A stretch of DNA of 64,000 bases from Pseudomonadota bacterium. GTDB taxonomy: Bacteria; Desulfobacterota; Syntrophorhabdia; Syntrophorhabdales; Syntrophorhabdaceae. A model generated the notes under the pieces. That model saw nothing but the letters and a program-made list of their open reading frames with translations. It had not been told where the DNA came from and did no database searches. The first letter of the stretch is position 1, and the number at the start of each line of letters is the position of its first letter. The stretch spans positions 1 to 64,000 of the forward strand of contig JAPLKA010000049.1 in the NCBI GenBank assembly GCA_026388315.1. The letters are read 5' to 3'. Below, piece after piece: positions 26,609 to 35,651 of this stretch. Position numbers and translations under genes: made by a program.

Positions 26609-29189
26609 AGGGGGGCCTTTCCCCCTTTCCCTTGCTCTTGTTTTTGCCCTTTTAATTTTCCAAATTTTGTTCCTATACAGGACGGTGTACGCCATGGAAG
26701 TATTATCCCTTGATAACGGTCTTCAGTATATCTTTCAGCAACGGAAAGGTACGGGTGTTGTTGCCCTTCAGGTATGGGTTAAGGCGGGGAGCAAATACGA
26801 AGAACCGAAGATTGCCGGAATTACCCATTTTATTGAACATCTCATTTTTAAAGGAACCGAAAAGGTCAAAGCCAATGAGATGGCCTCACGCATAGAATCG
26901 CTGGGTGGCGTTATAAATGCCTATACCTCCTATGACAATACCGTATACCATATTGTGATACCCGCGAAGGCCTTTGAGGAAGGCTTTGAGCTACTTGTGG
27001 ACGCAGTGAAGAACCCTGCCTTTCCTGAAGAGGAAGTTAATAAGGAAAAGAAGGTGGTGCTCGAAGAGATTAAGATGGGGGAGGACGATCCCCAGAGAAA
27101 GCTTTTTAAAGAATTGTTCTCGACAAGCTATGATGCACATCCTTACGGCAGGCCTATTATCGGTTACGAAGATACCGTAAAAAATATACAACGGGATGAG
27201 ATACTGAATTACTTCAGAAAGTACTATACACCGGATAATATGGCAGTTGTCGTTGTCGGCGACTTCGATGCAAAGACCGCTGATGCATTAATAAAAAAAC
27301 ATTTTTCCGAGAAAAAAATACCATTGCATCTCACTTCTAAAAAGGAAGGTTTGGATAGCCCACCTCCGGCAAAAGAGGACAAAGGAGATTCTCAGAAGCA
27401 GGGTGAAGTGAAAGAAAAGATCATAGAGAAGAATGTCAGGGAAAGTTATCTCGCCATTGCATACCGAATACCATCTATGGTCCACGAAGATACACCCGCA
27501 CTGGAAGTGCTTGGCACAATTCTGGGTGAAGGAGAAAGCTCTCGTCTCCAGGAACAGTTGAAATACAAAAAAGGCATCGTTACAAATAGTACGACATACC
27601 TGTTTACCCCTAAAGAGGACGGCCTCTTTGTCATTTTTTCTACCCTTAAGGGGAAGGACTATCAGTCAATAGCAAAAGCGATAAACGATGAACTGGCACG
27701 CTTACTGAAGGAAGGGACAAATGAATGGGAGATGACAAAAGCAAAAAACATGATCAAAGCCTCTTATGTGTATTCTTTGGAGACGGTTCAGGGAACGGCG
27801 AGGCAGTTAGGAAATTTTCAGACCCTGACCGGTGACCCGCTTTTTGTGGAAAGATATTTAAAGAACGTCGACAGGGTTACAAAAGACGATATCAAAAGGG
27901 TACTTCAAAAATATATCCTGGGCAAAGACAAAACACTTGTTGCGCTTTTGCCTAAGGCAGTTTCCAACCCCCACACTTTCCGTCTGGAAAATGGCCTCAC
28001 CATGCTTGTAAACAAAAACCAGGCATCACCAAGCTTTGCCTTTAGAATAGGCTTCGCGGGAGGTCTCAAAGAAGAGCCTCCAGGGAAAAATGGCGCCTTC
28101 AACATCCTCTCCAAAATGCTGCTCAGAGGCACAAAGGATAAGAATGCGGGCATGATTGCCAGAGAGATTGACATGCTTGCGGGAGATATGGGCGCCTTCA
28201 ACGGAAAAAATATTTTCGGGCTGTCCGGTAAGTTCCTGAGCAAGGACATTAAAGAGGTGCTGGGCCTCCTCAAAGAAGTGCTTACTTCAACTGTTTTCAA
28301 GGAAGAAGAGCTGAAAACCGTTAAAGGCGAAGTCCTCTCAGAAATAAGGCAGCGGGATGATGACCCTATCCGTAATATCTTTATGCGTTTCAATGAAACT
28401 CTTTTTGAAGGCCACCCATACAGCAGAGATCCGGTTGGCCGTGAGAGTGACATAGAAAATACAAAACCTGGTGATATTGAAGAATTCTATAAAAAATATG
28501 TAAGCCCCTCAAATGCGGTTCTCGCTATTTCCGGAGATGTGGATGAAAAAGAACTCAAGACATTATTTGAGAACCTCTTTTCTGAATGGAAAGGCAAAAC
28601 AAACCCGCTGAAGAAGTTAATGCCTGCTCCTTCTCCTGGAAAAGCCATCATGATTGAAAAAGATATGATGCAGACACACCTCATTTTCGGTTTCACGGGA
28701 CCCGGGCTTTTGGATGAAGACAGATATGCAACAGAAGTCATGGACGCCATCCTTTCCGGTATGGGCGGTAGGATACACAAGGTTCTGAGAGAGGAACGAC
28801 CTTATGCATACGCCCTTACATTCTTTAATCAGATGGTTTTTGAAACTGGTGGAATGGGTATATATATTGGAACTGATAAAAAACTCGTAAAAGAAGTTGA
28901 GAAGATTTCACGAGCTGAAATAGAAAAGATTGTTAAAGAGGGGTTTACTGACACTGAGGTTGAAAACGCAAAAAATCACCTTACAGGCACACATTACATC
29001 CGGATGCAGCCCAATAACGCTATATCCACAAGTATGTGCCTTGATGTCATGTACGGTTTAAAACCCGACTACTTCAAAACATGGCCTAAACACATCGAAA
29101 AGGTAACAAAAGAGGATGTAAACAGGGTAGCACGGAAGTACCTGCTGCTGGATAAGATGGTACAGATAACAGTGGGCAGTAGGCAGTAG
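26586..29189 (+). CDS. M16-family zinc peptidase, secreted, two-domain
   Basis: An 867-residue insulinase-type protein. A signal peptide (basic start, LALVFALLIFQILFLY, cut after VYA near 36) sends it to the periplasm. The first M16 half has the inverted zinc motif HFIEH (residues ~80-84) plus the downstream glutamate in KKVVLEEIKMGEDD; the second half (from ~465) is an inactive-looking M16 repeat without HxxEH. Such paired M16 proteins degrade peptides or process envelope proteins. The start overlaps iorB by 23 bp; the last residues (VGSRQ) are encoded by a GGCAGTAGGCAGTAGG tandem repeat. Confidence 0.9.
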   Translation: MKEKRPSKGGPFPLSLALVFALLIFQILFLYRTVYAMEVLSLDNGLQYIFQQRKGTGVVALQVWVKAGSKYEEPKIAGITHFIEHLIFKGTEKVKANEMASRIESLGGVINAYTSYDNTVYHIVIPAKAFEEGFELLVDAVKNPAFPEEEVNKEKKVVLEEIKMGEDDPQRKLFKELFSTSYDAHPYGRPIIGYEDTVKNIQRDEILNYFRKYYTPDNMAVVVVGDFDAKTADALIKKHFSEKKIPLHLTSKKEGLDSPPPAKEDKGDSQKQGEVKEKIIEKNVRESYLAIAYRIPSMVHEDTPALEVLGTILGEGESSRLQEQLKYKKGIVTNSTTYLFTPKEDGLFVIFSTLKGKDYQSIAKAINDELARLLKEGTNEWEMTKAKNMIKASYVYSLETVQGTARQLGNFQTLTGDPLFVERYLKNVDRVTKDDIKRVLQKYILGKDKTLVALLPKAVSNPHTFRLENGLTMLVNKNQASPSFAFRIGFAGGLKEEPPGKNGAFNILSKMLLRGTKDKNAGMIAREIDMLAGDMGAFNGKNIFGLSGKFLSKDIKEVLGLLKEVLTSTVFKEEELKTVKGEVLSEIRQRDDDPIRNIFMRFNETLFEGHPYSRDPVGRESDIENTKPGDIEEFYKKYVSPSNAVLAISGDVDEKELKTLFENLFSEWKGKTNPLKKLMPAPSPGKAIMIEKDMMQTHLIFGFTGPGLLDEDRYATEVMDAILSGMGGRIHKVLREERPYAYALTFFNQMVFETGGMGIYIGTDKKLVKEVEKISRAEIEKIVKEGFTDTEVENAKNHLTGTHYIRMQPNNAISTSMCLDVMYGLKPDYFKTWPKHIEKVTKEDVNRVARKYLLLDKMVQITVGSRQ
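26596..26620 (+). terminator. Hairpin across the iorB stop and M16 start
   Basis: AAAGGCCC pairs with GGGCCTTT (8 bp, 9-base loop), followed by a pyrimidine run. It could terminate or attenuate iorAB transcription while lying in the first codons of the M16 gene. Confidence 0.5.
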
Positions 29190-29223
29190 GTACTGTAGAA
29201 ACAAAAGAAACGATTCAGAAAAT

Positions 29224-30132
29224 TTATTCGAACAGGGCTTTTGAAAAATCCTTTGCACTGAAAGGAATCAAGTCGTCGAATTGTTCTCCTACACCTACAT
29301 ATCTTATCGGTATCTTTAAGAGATGGGCGATAGGAAGGATAAAACCACCCTTTGCCGTTCCATCGAGCTTAGTTATGACAATACCCGTAATATCCAGCGC
29401 TTCATTGAACGTCCTGGCCTGGGCAATGACATTCTGCCCGTTCGTTGCATCTACGATGAGCAGGGTTTCGTGGGGTGCACCGTCCATCTCCTTCCCCACA
29501 ACACGCTTTATCTTTTTCATTTCCTCCATAAGATTGGCTTTCGTATGCAGTCTGCCGGCAGTATCGAGGATGAGCACATCTACCCCTCTCGCCTTTGCAG
29601 CCTTTGTGGCATCATAGGCAACTGCAGCGGGGTCTGAACCCTCTTTGTGTTTTACAACATCGATGCTGAGCCTCATTGCCCATTCCTCAAGCTGTTCTAT
29701 CGCTGCAGCCCTGAAAGTATCGCAGGCGCCCAGCAAAACGCTTTTCCCGGATTCCTTATATGCTCTCGCAATCTTTGCAATAGTTGTTGTTTTACCGACA
29801 CCATTGACGCCGAGGGCAAGCAAGACGAAGGGTTTGTGTTTATTTATCAGCATGGGCGCTTCAACAGGCATGAGAAGGTTCCCAACCTCTTCGATCATAA
29901 AACTCTTTATATCATCAGTGGTCTTTATCTGTCCCCTTTTCCATCTTTCCTTCAAAGCGCCTACGAGGATTTCCGTTGTTTCAATGCCCGCATCGGAGAG
30001 AATCAAGGCCTCTTCTATTTCATCAAAGGCATCTTCATCGACAGGTTGCCCCTTCACAGCCCATTCTATCTTCGTTGCCAATTGGTCCCGTGTACGGGCT
30101 AAACCGTTTTTTATCTTATCAAATATACCCAT
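29224..30132 (-). CDS. ftsY: Signal recognition particle receptor FtsY
   Basis: A 302-residue FtsY NG-domain without the long acidic A-domain of E. coli. GTPase motifs: GVNGVGKTTTIAKIA (G1), DTFRAAAIEQL, DTAGRLHTK (G3), TKLDGTAKGG (G4/G5). It receives ribosome-SRP complexes at the inner membrane. The gene is convergent with the M16 gene, 34 bp apart. Confidence 0.96.
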   Translation of the reverse strand: MGIFDKIKNGLARTRDQLATKIEWAVKGQPVDEDAFDEIEEALILSDAGIETTEILVGALKERWKRGQIKTTDDIKSFMIEEVGNLLMPVEAPMLINKHKPFVLLALGVNGVGKTTTIAKIARAYKESGKSVLLGACDTFRAAAIEQLEEWAMRLSIDVVKHKEGSDPAAVAYDATKAAKARGVDVLILDTAGRLHTKANLMEEMKKIKRVVGKEMDGAPHETLLIVDATNGQNVIAQARTFNEALDITGIVITKLDGTAKGGFILPIAHLLKIPIRYVGVGEQFDDLIPFSAKDFSKALFE

Positions 30133-30167
30133 TTTTTACCTGGAAGAAATATTTTTTGGCCACACGT

Positions 30168-30746
30168 TTAACGCATGTCGCCGCTGCCTGAGTGACGGTC
30201 GTAAAAACCTATTTTTAAATTGATAAACATGTCCATATCCTGTTCATAATCTTTTATCTGTTCCTCTATCAGTTTGTCTAACCGTTCAATATCTACCTCC
30301 TGTCTACTGTACATCATTTTTACTTCTTCTATGCTTTCGAGGGGATAAAGGTATCCATAGAGGGTTATATAGTCTCCGAGGGCTTTTAAGCCTCCCGGAT
30401 CGTTTTTCTTGAGAAGAATGAGGGCCTTATAACCGAGAATCCGCAAGGAATTAACACTATTCCCGTCAACCTTTTCTGCCTCTAAAACAAACTTCTCGGC
30501 ATTATCAAGGTCATTCAGTTTATAGCATGTCACTGCGAGACACACAAGGGCGGTTGAATCCTTTTCTCCCTTAAGCGCCCCGGCAAAGTATTCCTGTGCC
30601 TGCTTGTACTCCCCTTCCTTCATTAGTTTTTTTCCGAGGAAAAGGTTGTTTGAATATACTGAATAGCTTTTCAGGGAAGTGCATGAGGCAACAAACGACA
30701 AAACGATTATTGCTGTTACGGTTCCGGCACATATGGTTTTCCACAT
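30168..30746 (-). CDS. TPR-type lipoprotein
   Basis: 192 residues from the ATG at 30746: signal peptide with lipobox (LSFVASC), then helical TPR-like repeats (LMKEGEYKQAQEYFAGALKG; LAVTCYKLNDLDNAEKFVLEA). Probably a periplasm-facing lipoprotein scaffold. The start overlaps the zinc-ribbon gene by 31 bp. Its C-terminal 70 residues are not recognised. Confidence 0.8.
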   Translation of the reverse strand: MWKTICAGTVTAIIVLSFVASCTSLKSYSVYSNNLFLGKKLMKEGEYKQAQEYFAGALKGEKDSTALVCLAVTCYKLNDLDNAEKFVLEAEKVDGNSVNSLRILGYKALILLKKNDPGGLKALGDYITLYGYLYPLESIEEVKMMYSRQEVDIERLDKLIEEQIKDYEQDMDMFINLKIGFYDRHSGSGDMR

Positions 30747-30985
30747 ATCTTGCACACCCCTTTTTCTACGATACCTATGCAGGTGCCATCGCTGCAAAGA
30801 ATCCTCTCCGTAAAATCAATCTCTTCGCCGGTTTCTTCTTTCTGATCGACATTTTCCATTTCACTGTCAATCGTTTTTCCACAGGCATAGCAGTATGTGC
30901 CCAATCTTAAGATGGACTGGCCGCAATGCACACATACAATACTCTCACACTCTTGTCCACATTTCTCACATATCATAAGTCTCAC
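30716..30985 (-). CDS. Small zinc-ribbon protein
   Basis: 89 residues with four CxxC-type pairs: CEKCGQEC, CVHCG, CYACG and CKICGKPY, enough for two rubredoxin-like zinc ribbons. No other domain. Start overlaps the stop of the BamE-like gene by 4 bp, so it belongs to the same small operon as the two lipoproteins. Confidence 0.78.
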   Translation of the reverse strand: MRLMICEKCGQECESIVCVHCGQSILRLGTYCYACGKTIDSEMENVDQKEETGEEIDFTERILCSDGTCIGIVEKGVCKICGKPYVPEP

Positions 30986-31281
30986 CTTGCTTTAATGATT
31001 TTTACAACCTTACCATCTTCAAATTCAACGTAGATAGTGTTCTTATTGTCGGGCAGGATTTTCCATGATGGCACGTATGTCCAGATAATCTTATTTTCCG
31101 GTGTTTTGCTTACCATGTCAGGTTCTCCAAGTTTTTTTCTCACTTCATCTTCAGTCATTGAAATGACAGCATTATCCAGGGCAGGATGTCCTTTTTTTGC
31201 ATTTTTGGATGAACTGCAGGAGAAGAGGAGCGCTACACATAACAAAACAAAAAATGCTTTTAAAAATAAAGGTTTTTTCAT
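30982..31281 (-). CDS. BamE/SmpA-like small lipoprotein
   Basis: 99 residues from the ATG at 31281: lipobox ALLFSC followed by a SmpA/OmlA-type fold (MTEDEVRKKLGEPDMVSKT, IIWTYVPSW, IYVEFEDGKVVKI). The pattern of a helix with LGEPD then WTY matches BamE-like domains of outer-membrane lipoproteins, but it is not next to bam genes, so it may be only a fold relative. The frame remains open to 31425 without a convincing start. Confidence 0.78.
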   Translation of the reverse strand: MKKPLFLKAFFVLLCVALLFSCSSSKNAKKGHPALDNAVISMTEDEVRKKLGEPDMVSKTPENKIIWTYVPSWKILPDNKNTIYVEFEDGKVVKIIKAR

Positions 31282-31483
31282 AGTTTTCCACAATTTCTGT
31301 GGATAAGTTGTGTATAAGTTGTAGGCTTCATCTTCTAACATATTGATAACGTTTAGTAAATAGTTATTCTGCCGAGAAACGTTGCGATAAAAATCTCTAA
31401 TGTTTTCAAGCATTCTCTGTATCAACCCCCTTTTAAATATACCCTTTTCACAACCATTAAGTTACCATGAATAACCTAAATTA

Positions 31484-32458
31484 TCAACGGGTTGTATGCG
31501 TGTATTTTTTAGATGCCTTCCTGAGCCTGTCCATCATGGCTTTGCCGAGACCCACCTCCGGCACCTTTTCGGCGTAAATTATTTCAACACCTTCATGATC
31601 CAATTCGATAAGGAATGAAAAAAAGTTCGCCGCTGCCTCCCGCATGTCCCCTTTTTCGGAAAGCACTTTGATAAACTTTGATTTTGGCTTCACCCGGGGC
31701 ATCTGAAAGGCAAGGAACGATGACTGCTCGCAAACAATTTCATCAATTGCATTAATAATCTTCAGGGGTTTCGCAGGTGCATAGTGATATGGCAGCTCTC
31801 CGGGAGATTCGCATATCCCGTCTTCCCCCTTCTCATGTATAGGCACGGCTATCTTATAAAGGTCTTCAACGCTGATCGCCCCGTGTCTGTGGATATAAAT
31901 CCCGTCAGCCCTTATTGAGATTATTGTGGATTCTATCCCGAAAACACTATTCCCGCCATCTAAAATGAGTGGCAACCTGTCTCCCAGCATCTTTACGACA
32001 TGGCTTGCCTTTGTGGGGCTCACATACCCAAAAGGATTGGCGCTCGGTGCAGCGATTGGTCTTTTAAACTCACGGAGCAGGTTCAATGCAACCGGGTGGG
32101 ATGGCATTCTTATACCTACAGTCTGAAGACCCGCAGTCACTATATCGGGCACAATATCCTTCTTTTTCAGAATGATTGTCAGGGGGCCCGGCCAGAAGGC
32201 ATCAATCAGCCTTTTGGCCTCTGGCGGAACATACTCAGCCAGGTCAGAAAGCCAATCCTTTTCGCCTATGTGTACAATAAGCGGGTCAAACCTCGGGCGC
32301 TTTTTTGCCTCAAAGATCTTTGCAACCGCATAGGGATTAAAGACATCCGCACCAAGGCCATACACCGTTTCCGTGGGAAATGCAACAATATCGCCATTTC
32401 TTAAAAGCTGAATGGCCTTTTTTATGGCTGAGGATTCATGACCGTTGAGTAACTGCAT
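31484..32458 (-). CDS. L-threonylcarbamoyladenylate synthase (Sua5/YrdC/TsaC family)
   Basis: A 324-residue Sua5-type protein: YrdC domain (AIQLLRNGDIVAFPTETVYGLGADVFN, KKRPRFDPLIVHI, AAPSANPFGYVSPTKASHV) then a C-terminal Sua5 domain (SPGELPYHYAPAKPL). It makes threonylcarbamoyl-AMP from threonine, bicarbonate and ATP for the t6A37 modification of ANN-decoding tRNAs. Start at 32458 is favoured because upstream codons do not match the family. Divergent from the cytochrome cluster. Confidence 0.94.
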   Translation of the reverse strand: MQLLNGHESSAIKKAIQLLRNGDIVAFPTETVYGLGADVFNPYAVAKIFEAKKRPRFDPLIVHIGEKDWLSDLAEYVPPEAKRLIDAFWPGPLTIILKKKDIVPDIVTAGLQTVGIRMPSHPVALNLLREFKRPIAAPSANPFGYVSPTKASHVVKMLGDRLPLILDGGNSVFGIESTIISIRADGIYIHRHGAISVEDLYKIAVPIHEKGEDGICESPGELPYHYAPAKPLKIINAIDEIVCEQSSFLAFQMPRVKPKSKFIKVLSEKGDMREAAANFFSFLIELDHEGVEIIYAEKVPEVGLGKAMMDRLRKASKKYTHTTR

Positions 32459-32559
32459 GGCAATAACTTTAAAACAAGCTATCACCATTATATGTAATAG
32501 TCAACGCTTACGGCTTGTTTCTATTTACAATTATTTGCTTTGTTAGTACCATTAACCCG

Positions 32560-33708
32560 ATGATCGCCATTCTTATCCTTGTGCTTCTTTTCCCTTTGAC
32601 TCTACACGGGACAATAACGTCAGATGAATGTCTCGGGTGCCACGATAAATACAAGGAGTACAAACACGGGAAAGCTGCATGTGTTGATTGCCACAGCAAT
32701 ATAAGCACCATCCCGCACGAAGAAAAACTTGAGAAACCGTCATGCAACAGGTGTCATAGTAAAACCGCCGGGCGTTATTCCAAAAGCGTACACTCAAAGA
32801 AGAATGTTGCATGCAAGGATTGTCACAATACACATTTTATAACAGCCGGCAGGGGAACGTGTGTCTCCTGCCATGAAGATTTGTATAGAGTGTATAAGGA
32901 AACCTCTCATGCAAAAAAAGGTGCGGCAAAATGCGCTGATTGCCATAATCCTCACAGCCTTACGCCTTACAAAGAGCTCAGTTCACAGGAGCGGATGGCC
33001 GTTTGCTCGCGTTGTCACAAGGACTATCTCGCGAAACATAGCTGGCTGCCCAACACCTTGCTCCATTTCAATCACCTCGAATGTTCCACCTGCCACAGTC
33101 CTGATTCAACAAAGAGCATGGTTTTTTATTTTAAAACAAAAGGAGGTAACAAAAATCCTGAGCTCACATACGGTGATATCGAAAAAGCTCTCGGGAGTAA
33201 AAAAGAAATCGTATCCATAATCGACAGGGACGGTGACGGCATTGTCTCCTGCAAGGAATTGACCGGTTTCTTTACCGGTCTTTCAAAAAGAATCCAAAAA
33301 GACATTTTTCTCGATAGCTCTATCGTTGTCACCAAAGTCCATCATGTCTATTCGGAAAAAAGCCGCAAACAGAGGGTTTGCGCTTCCTGCCACTCAGAGA
33401 ATGCCCCATTTTATGAATCCATGTACCTTGCAATCCCCGGAAAGGACAGTCATACCTATATTCCGGTTAAGGGAACAGTATTGTCAGCGCTTCCTACATC
33501 GCTGTTTATCGACATGTGCCTGTTAGGTGAAAAAAAGATAAAGGTAAAAGATATTAAGGAATTTTTCAAAACAACACAGGGGAAAAGAGGAGATATCATT
33601 AATGAACTCGGGTTTAAGTTGCTTGACCTCATCGGGCTTCTGGTTTCTGCAGCAATACTGGCTGGCATTGTCATTCATGGAATATTGAGGATTATGGTAA
33701 GGAAATGA
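32560..33708 (+). CDS. Nine-haem c-type cytochrome with EF-hand loop and C-terminal membrane anchor
   Basis: About 382 residues: signal peptide (MIAILILVLLFPLTLHG), nine CXXCH motifs (CLGCH, CVDCH, CNRCH, CKDCH, CVSCH, CADCH, CSRCH, CSTCH, CASCH) and a C-terminal membrane helix (LLDLIGLLVSAAILAGIVI). Between haems 8 and 9 is a canonical calcium-binding EF-hand loop, DRDGDGIVSCKE, near residue 222. A TTG start at 32515 is an alternative. The stop overlaps the next gene (cytochrome b) by 4 bp, so the two probably form a membrane quinol-to-periplasm electron module. Confidence 0.9.
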   Translation: MIAILILVLLFPLTLHGTITSDECLGCHDKYKEYKHGKAACVDCHSNISTIPHEEKLEKPSCNRCHSKTAGRYSKSVHSKKNVACKDCHNTHFITAGRGTCVSCHEDLYRVYKETSHAKKGAAKCADCHNPHSLTPYKELSSQERMAVCSRCHKDYLAKHSWLPNTLLHFNHLECSTCHSPDSTKSMVFYFKTKGGNKNPELTYGDIEKALGSKKEIVSIIDRDGDGIVSCKELTGFFTGLSKRIQKDIFLDSSIVVTKVHHVYSEKSRKQRVCASCHSENAPFYESMYLAIPGKDSHTYIPVKGTVLSALPTSLFIDMCLLGEKKIKVKDIKEFFKTTQGKRGDIINELGFKLLDLIGLLVSAAILAGIVIHGILRIMVRK

Positions 33709-34310
33709 GTAACATATACCTTCATCCGCTCCCGTTGAGGGTATGGCACTGGATTAATGCCTCCATCGTCTTCGTGCTCATCGTGACCGGTATCCAGTTA
33801 AGAATCCCTGATATCCACATTTTTGAGAGTTATAGCATTGTGGTCCTGATTCATAAGTGTTTTGGCTTTGCTCTGGCAGGGTCCTTTCTTTTCTGGCTCT
33901 TCTATTACATATTCACCGGCGGGTTTAAAAAACATTACCGTTTCAATCTGAACGACATCAGAAATATGCCACAGCAGGCCCTCTACTACTCGTTTTCGAT
34001 CTTCAAGGGAGGGAAAAACCCCTTTCAACCTACACCTGAAAACAAATTTAATGCCTTACAGAAAATTGCCTACCTCTCCGTCATGTTTTTATGTGTTCCT
34101 GTCATTACAATTACAGGTATTCTCTTCAGCGATATCCTCTATTTCTTTTCGTGGATCAGGGCCATCGGGGGTGTACGGATTCTCGATACAATCCACGTTG
34201 CAGCAGCTTACGTGTTTGTCTTCTATCTTCTCGTACACCTTTACATGGCAACCCTGGGACCAAAGGTTCACTCCCATATAAAGGGTATGATAACGGGATA
34301 TGAGGAATAA
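33705..34310 (+). CDS. Cytochrome b561-type membrane subunit
   Basis: A 201-residue protein with four membrane segments and haem-b histidines in HPLPLRVWHWINA (helix 1), HKCFGFALAG (helix 2) and HVAAAYVFVFYLLVHLY (helix 4). It resembles cytochrome b subunits of Ni/Fe hydrogenases and formate dehydrogenases, which accept electrons from or give them to quinone. No hydrogenase or dehydrogenase is encoded here; the partner is presumably the nine-haem protein whose gene it overlaps. Confidence 0.88.
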   Translation: MSNIYLHPLPLRVWHWINASIVFVLIVTGIQLRIPDIHIFESYSIVVLIHKCFGFALAGSFLFWLFYYIFTGGFKKHYRFNLNDIRNMPQQALYYSFSIFKGGKNPFQPTPENKFNALQKIAYLSVMFLCVPVITITGILFSDILYFFSWIRAIGGVRILDTIHVAAAYVFVFYLLVHLYMATLGPKVHSHIKGMITGYEE

Positions 34311-34392
34311 GCAGGCGCAAAAGCATTGATACAGTTTTCGCTATGATTTCTTGACACAAGTTGCCTTATCTGCTATCTAAAGGTTTATATTC

Positions 34393-35637
34393 ATGAAATT
34401 CACTTACTTCCTTATGTTTATCATGCTTTTTGCAGCATATTCCGCTGCGGGAAATAACGAAAGCTGCATTCAGTGCCACACAGATGAATCGATCATGAAA
34501 TCACTTGTAGAGATACCCATTACTAAAGGAAATACCGGTTCAAACGCTGCTATCGGTCCGGCCGGACCACCCCCTTTAATCAGGTCTGAAACTTACTATA
34601 AGAGGTACTACATCGACAAGGTTGTACTCGATAAAGACCCGCATTTTGGAAACGGGTGCACCACCTGCCATAAGGGTGATGAGAAATCGACTGACCAGGA
34701 AAAAGCACACAAAGGTATTGTAAAGAGACCTTCTGCCGATTTAAAGGTGTGCGGCGACTGTCACGATGACATTGCCAAAACCTATCAGAGCTCATTGCAT
34801 TATACAGCTCAGGGGCTACTCAGCAAGATATCCAGAAGGTTCTCAAAAAAAGAGGAGAAGGTTTTTACAGAAAAGGCCTTCGGGCAATCCTGCAAGAGCT
34901 GCCACGCCTCGTGCGGTGATTGCCATGTCAGCTCACCGGCCATCGACGGAATACGGAACAGTTTTTTAAGCGGACACAGGTTTGTGAAAAAGGATGAAGG
35001 GAAGACCTGTGCCGTCTGCCATGGCGGAAGCATCTACCCGGAATATACCGGTAAATACAACGGGAGTCCCGATGTTCACTACCAAAAAGGACTAATGTGC
35101 ACAGACTGCCACAAAAAAGGACATCTCCACGGCGACGGCAATGTATACGCAAACAAGGACGATGTGAAGAACCGCCCAAAGTGCAAAGATTGTCACAAAA
35201 TAGGAGCAGAGAAAAAAACCACAGCAAGATTAGCCCATTCAAAGCATGATGGAAAGGTAAGTTGTTACGGATGTCATGCCCAGGATGAATACCGTAACTG
35301 CTCCGGTTGTCACGAAGGAAAGACTTCTTCTTCGAAGACCGGTTTTATCCTCGGCGCTGATCCGGGAAATAATAAGCTCCTTACCACCTTACGGTTGATA
35401 CCCATCTCACGGGAGACCTTCCTGAAGGCAGGCATAAGGATGGAGCAATTTGATGCGGTCACAGATTACAGGGCCACCCCTGTTCACAACATAAAAAAGA
35501 TAACCGGGAGAACCCGCTCATGCGATGTGTGTCATGTAAATAAAAAGGGATTTCTCACAAAGGAGTCGCTTATAAAAAACGGCTCGAAGGCCAATGAAAG
35601 TCTGATTTTCAGGATGCCTCCTTTGGATATCAACTGA
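34393..35637 (+). CDS. Eleven-haem periplasmic c-type cytochrome
   Basis: A 414-residue protein with a signal peptide (YFLMFIMLFAAYSAAG) and eleven CXXCH motifs spread along the chain: CIQCH, CTTCH, CGDCH, CKSCH, CGDCH, CAVCH, CTDCH, CKDCH, CYGCH, CSGCH and CDVCH. Extra lone histidines between them can serve as sixth ligands. No membrane anchor, so it is likely a soluble periplasmic electron shuttle or reductase. It does not resemble a named reductase family that I can confirm. 82 bp follow the previous stop; the rhodanese gene follows at once. Confidence 0.9.
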   Translation: MKFTYFLMFIMLFAAYSAAGNNESCIQCHTDESIMKSLVEIPITKGNTGSNAAIGPAGPPPLIRSETYYKRYYIDKVVLDKDPHFGNGCTTCHKGDEKSTDQEKAHKGIVKRPSADLKVCGDCHDDIAKTYQSSLHYTAQGLLSKISRRFSKKEEKVFTEKAFGQSCKSCHASCGDCHVSSPAIDGIRNSFLSGHRFVKKDEGKTCAVCHGGSIYPEYTGKYNGSPDVHYQKGLMCTDCHKKGHLHGDGNVYANKDDVKNRPKCKDCHKIGAEKKTTARLAHSKHDGKVSCYGCHAQDEYRNCSGCHEGKTSSSKTGFILGADPGNNKLLTTLRLIPISRETFLKAGIRMEQFDAVTDYRATPVHNIKKITGRTRSCDVCHVNKKGFLTKESLIKNGSKANESLIFRMPPLDIN

Positions 35638-35651
35638 ATAAGGGAAAAGTG

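Noticed and set aside
31282-31425. N-terminal extension of the BamE-like lipoprotein
   Set aside because: The signal peptide with lipobox starts at 31281; the upstream part has no ribosome-binding site and would hide the signal.
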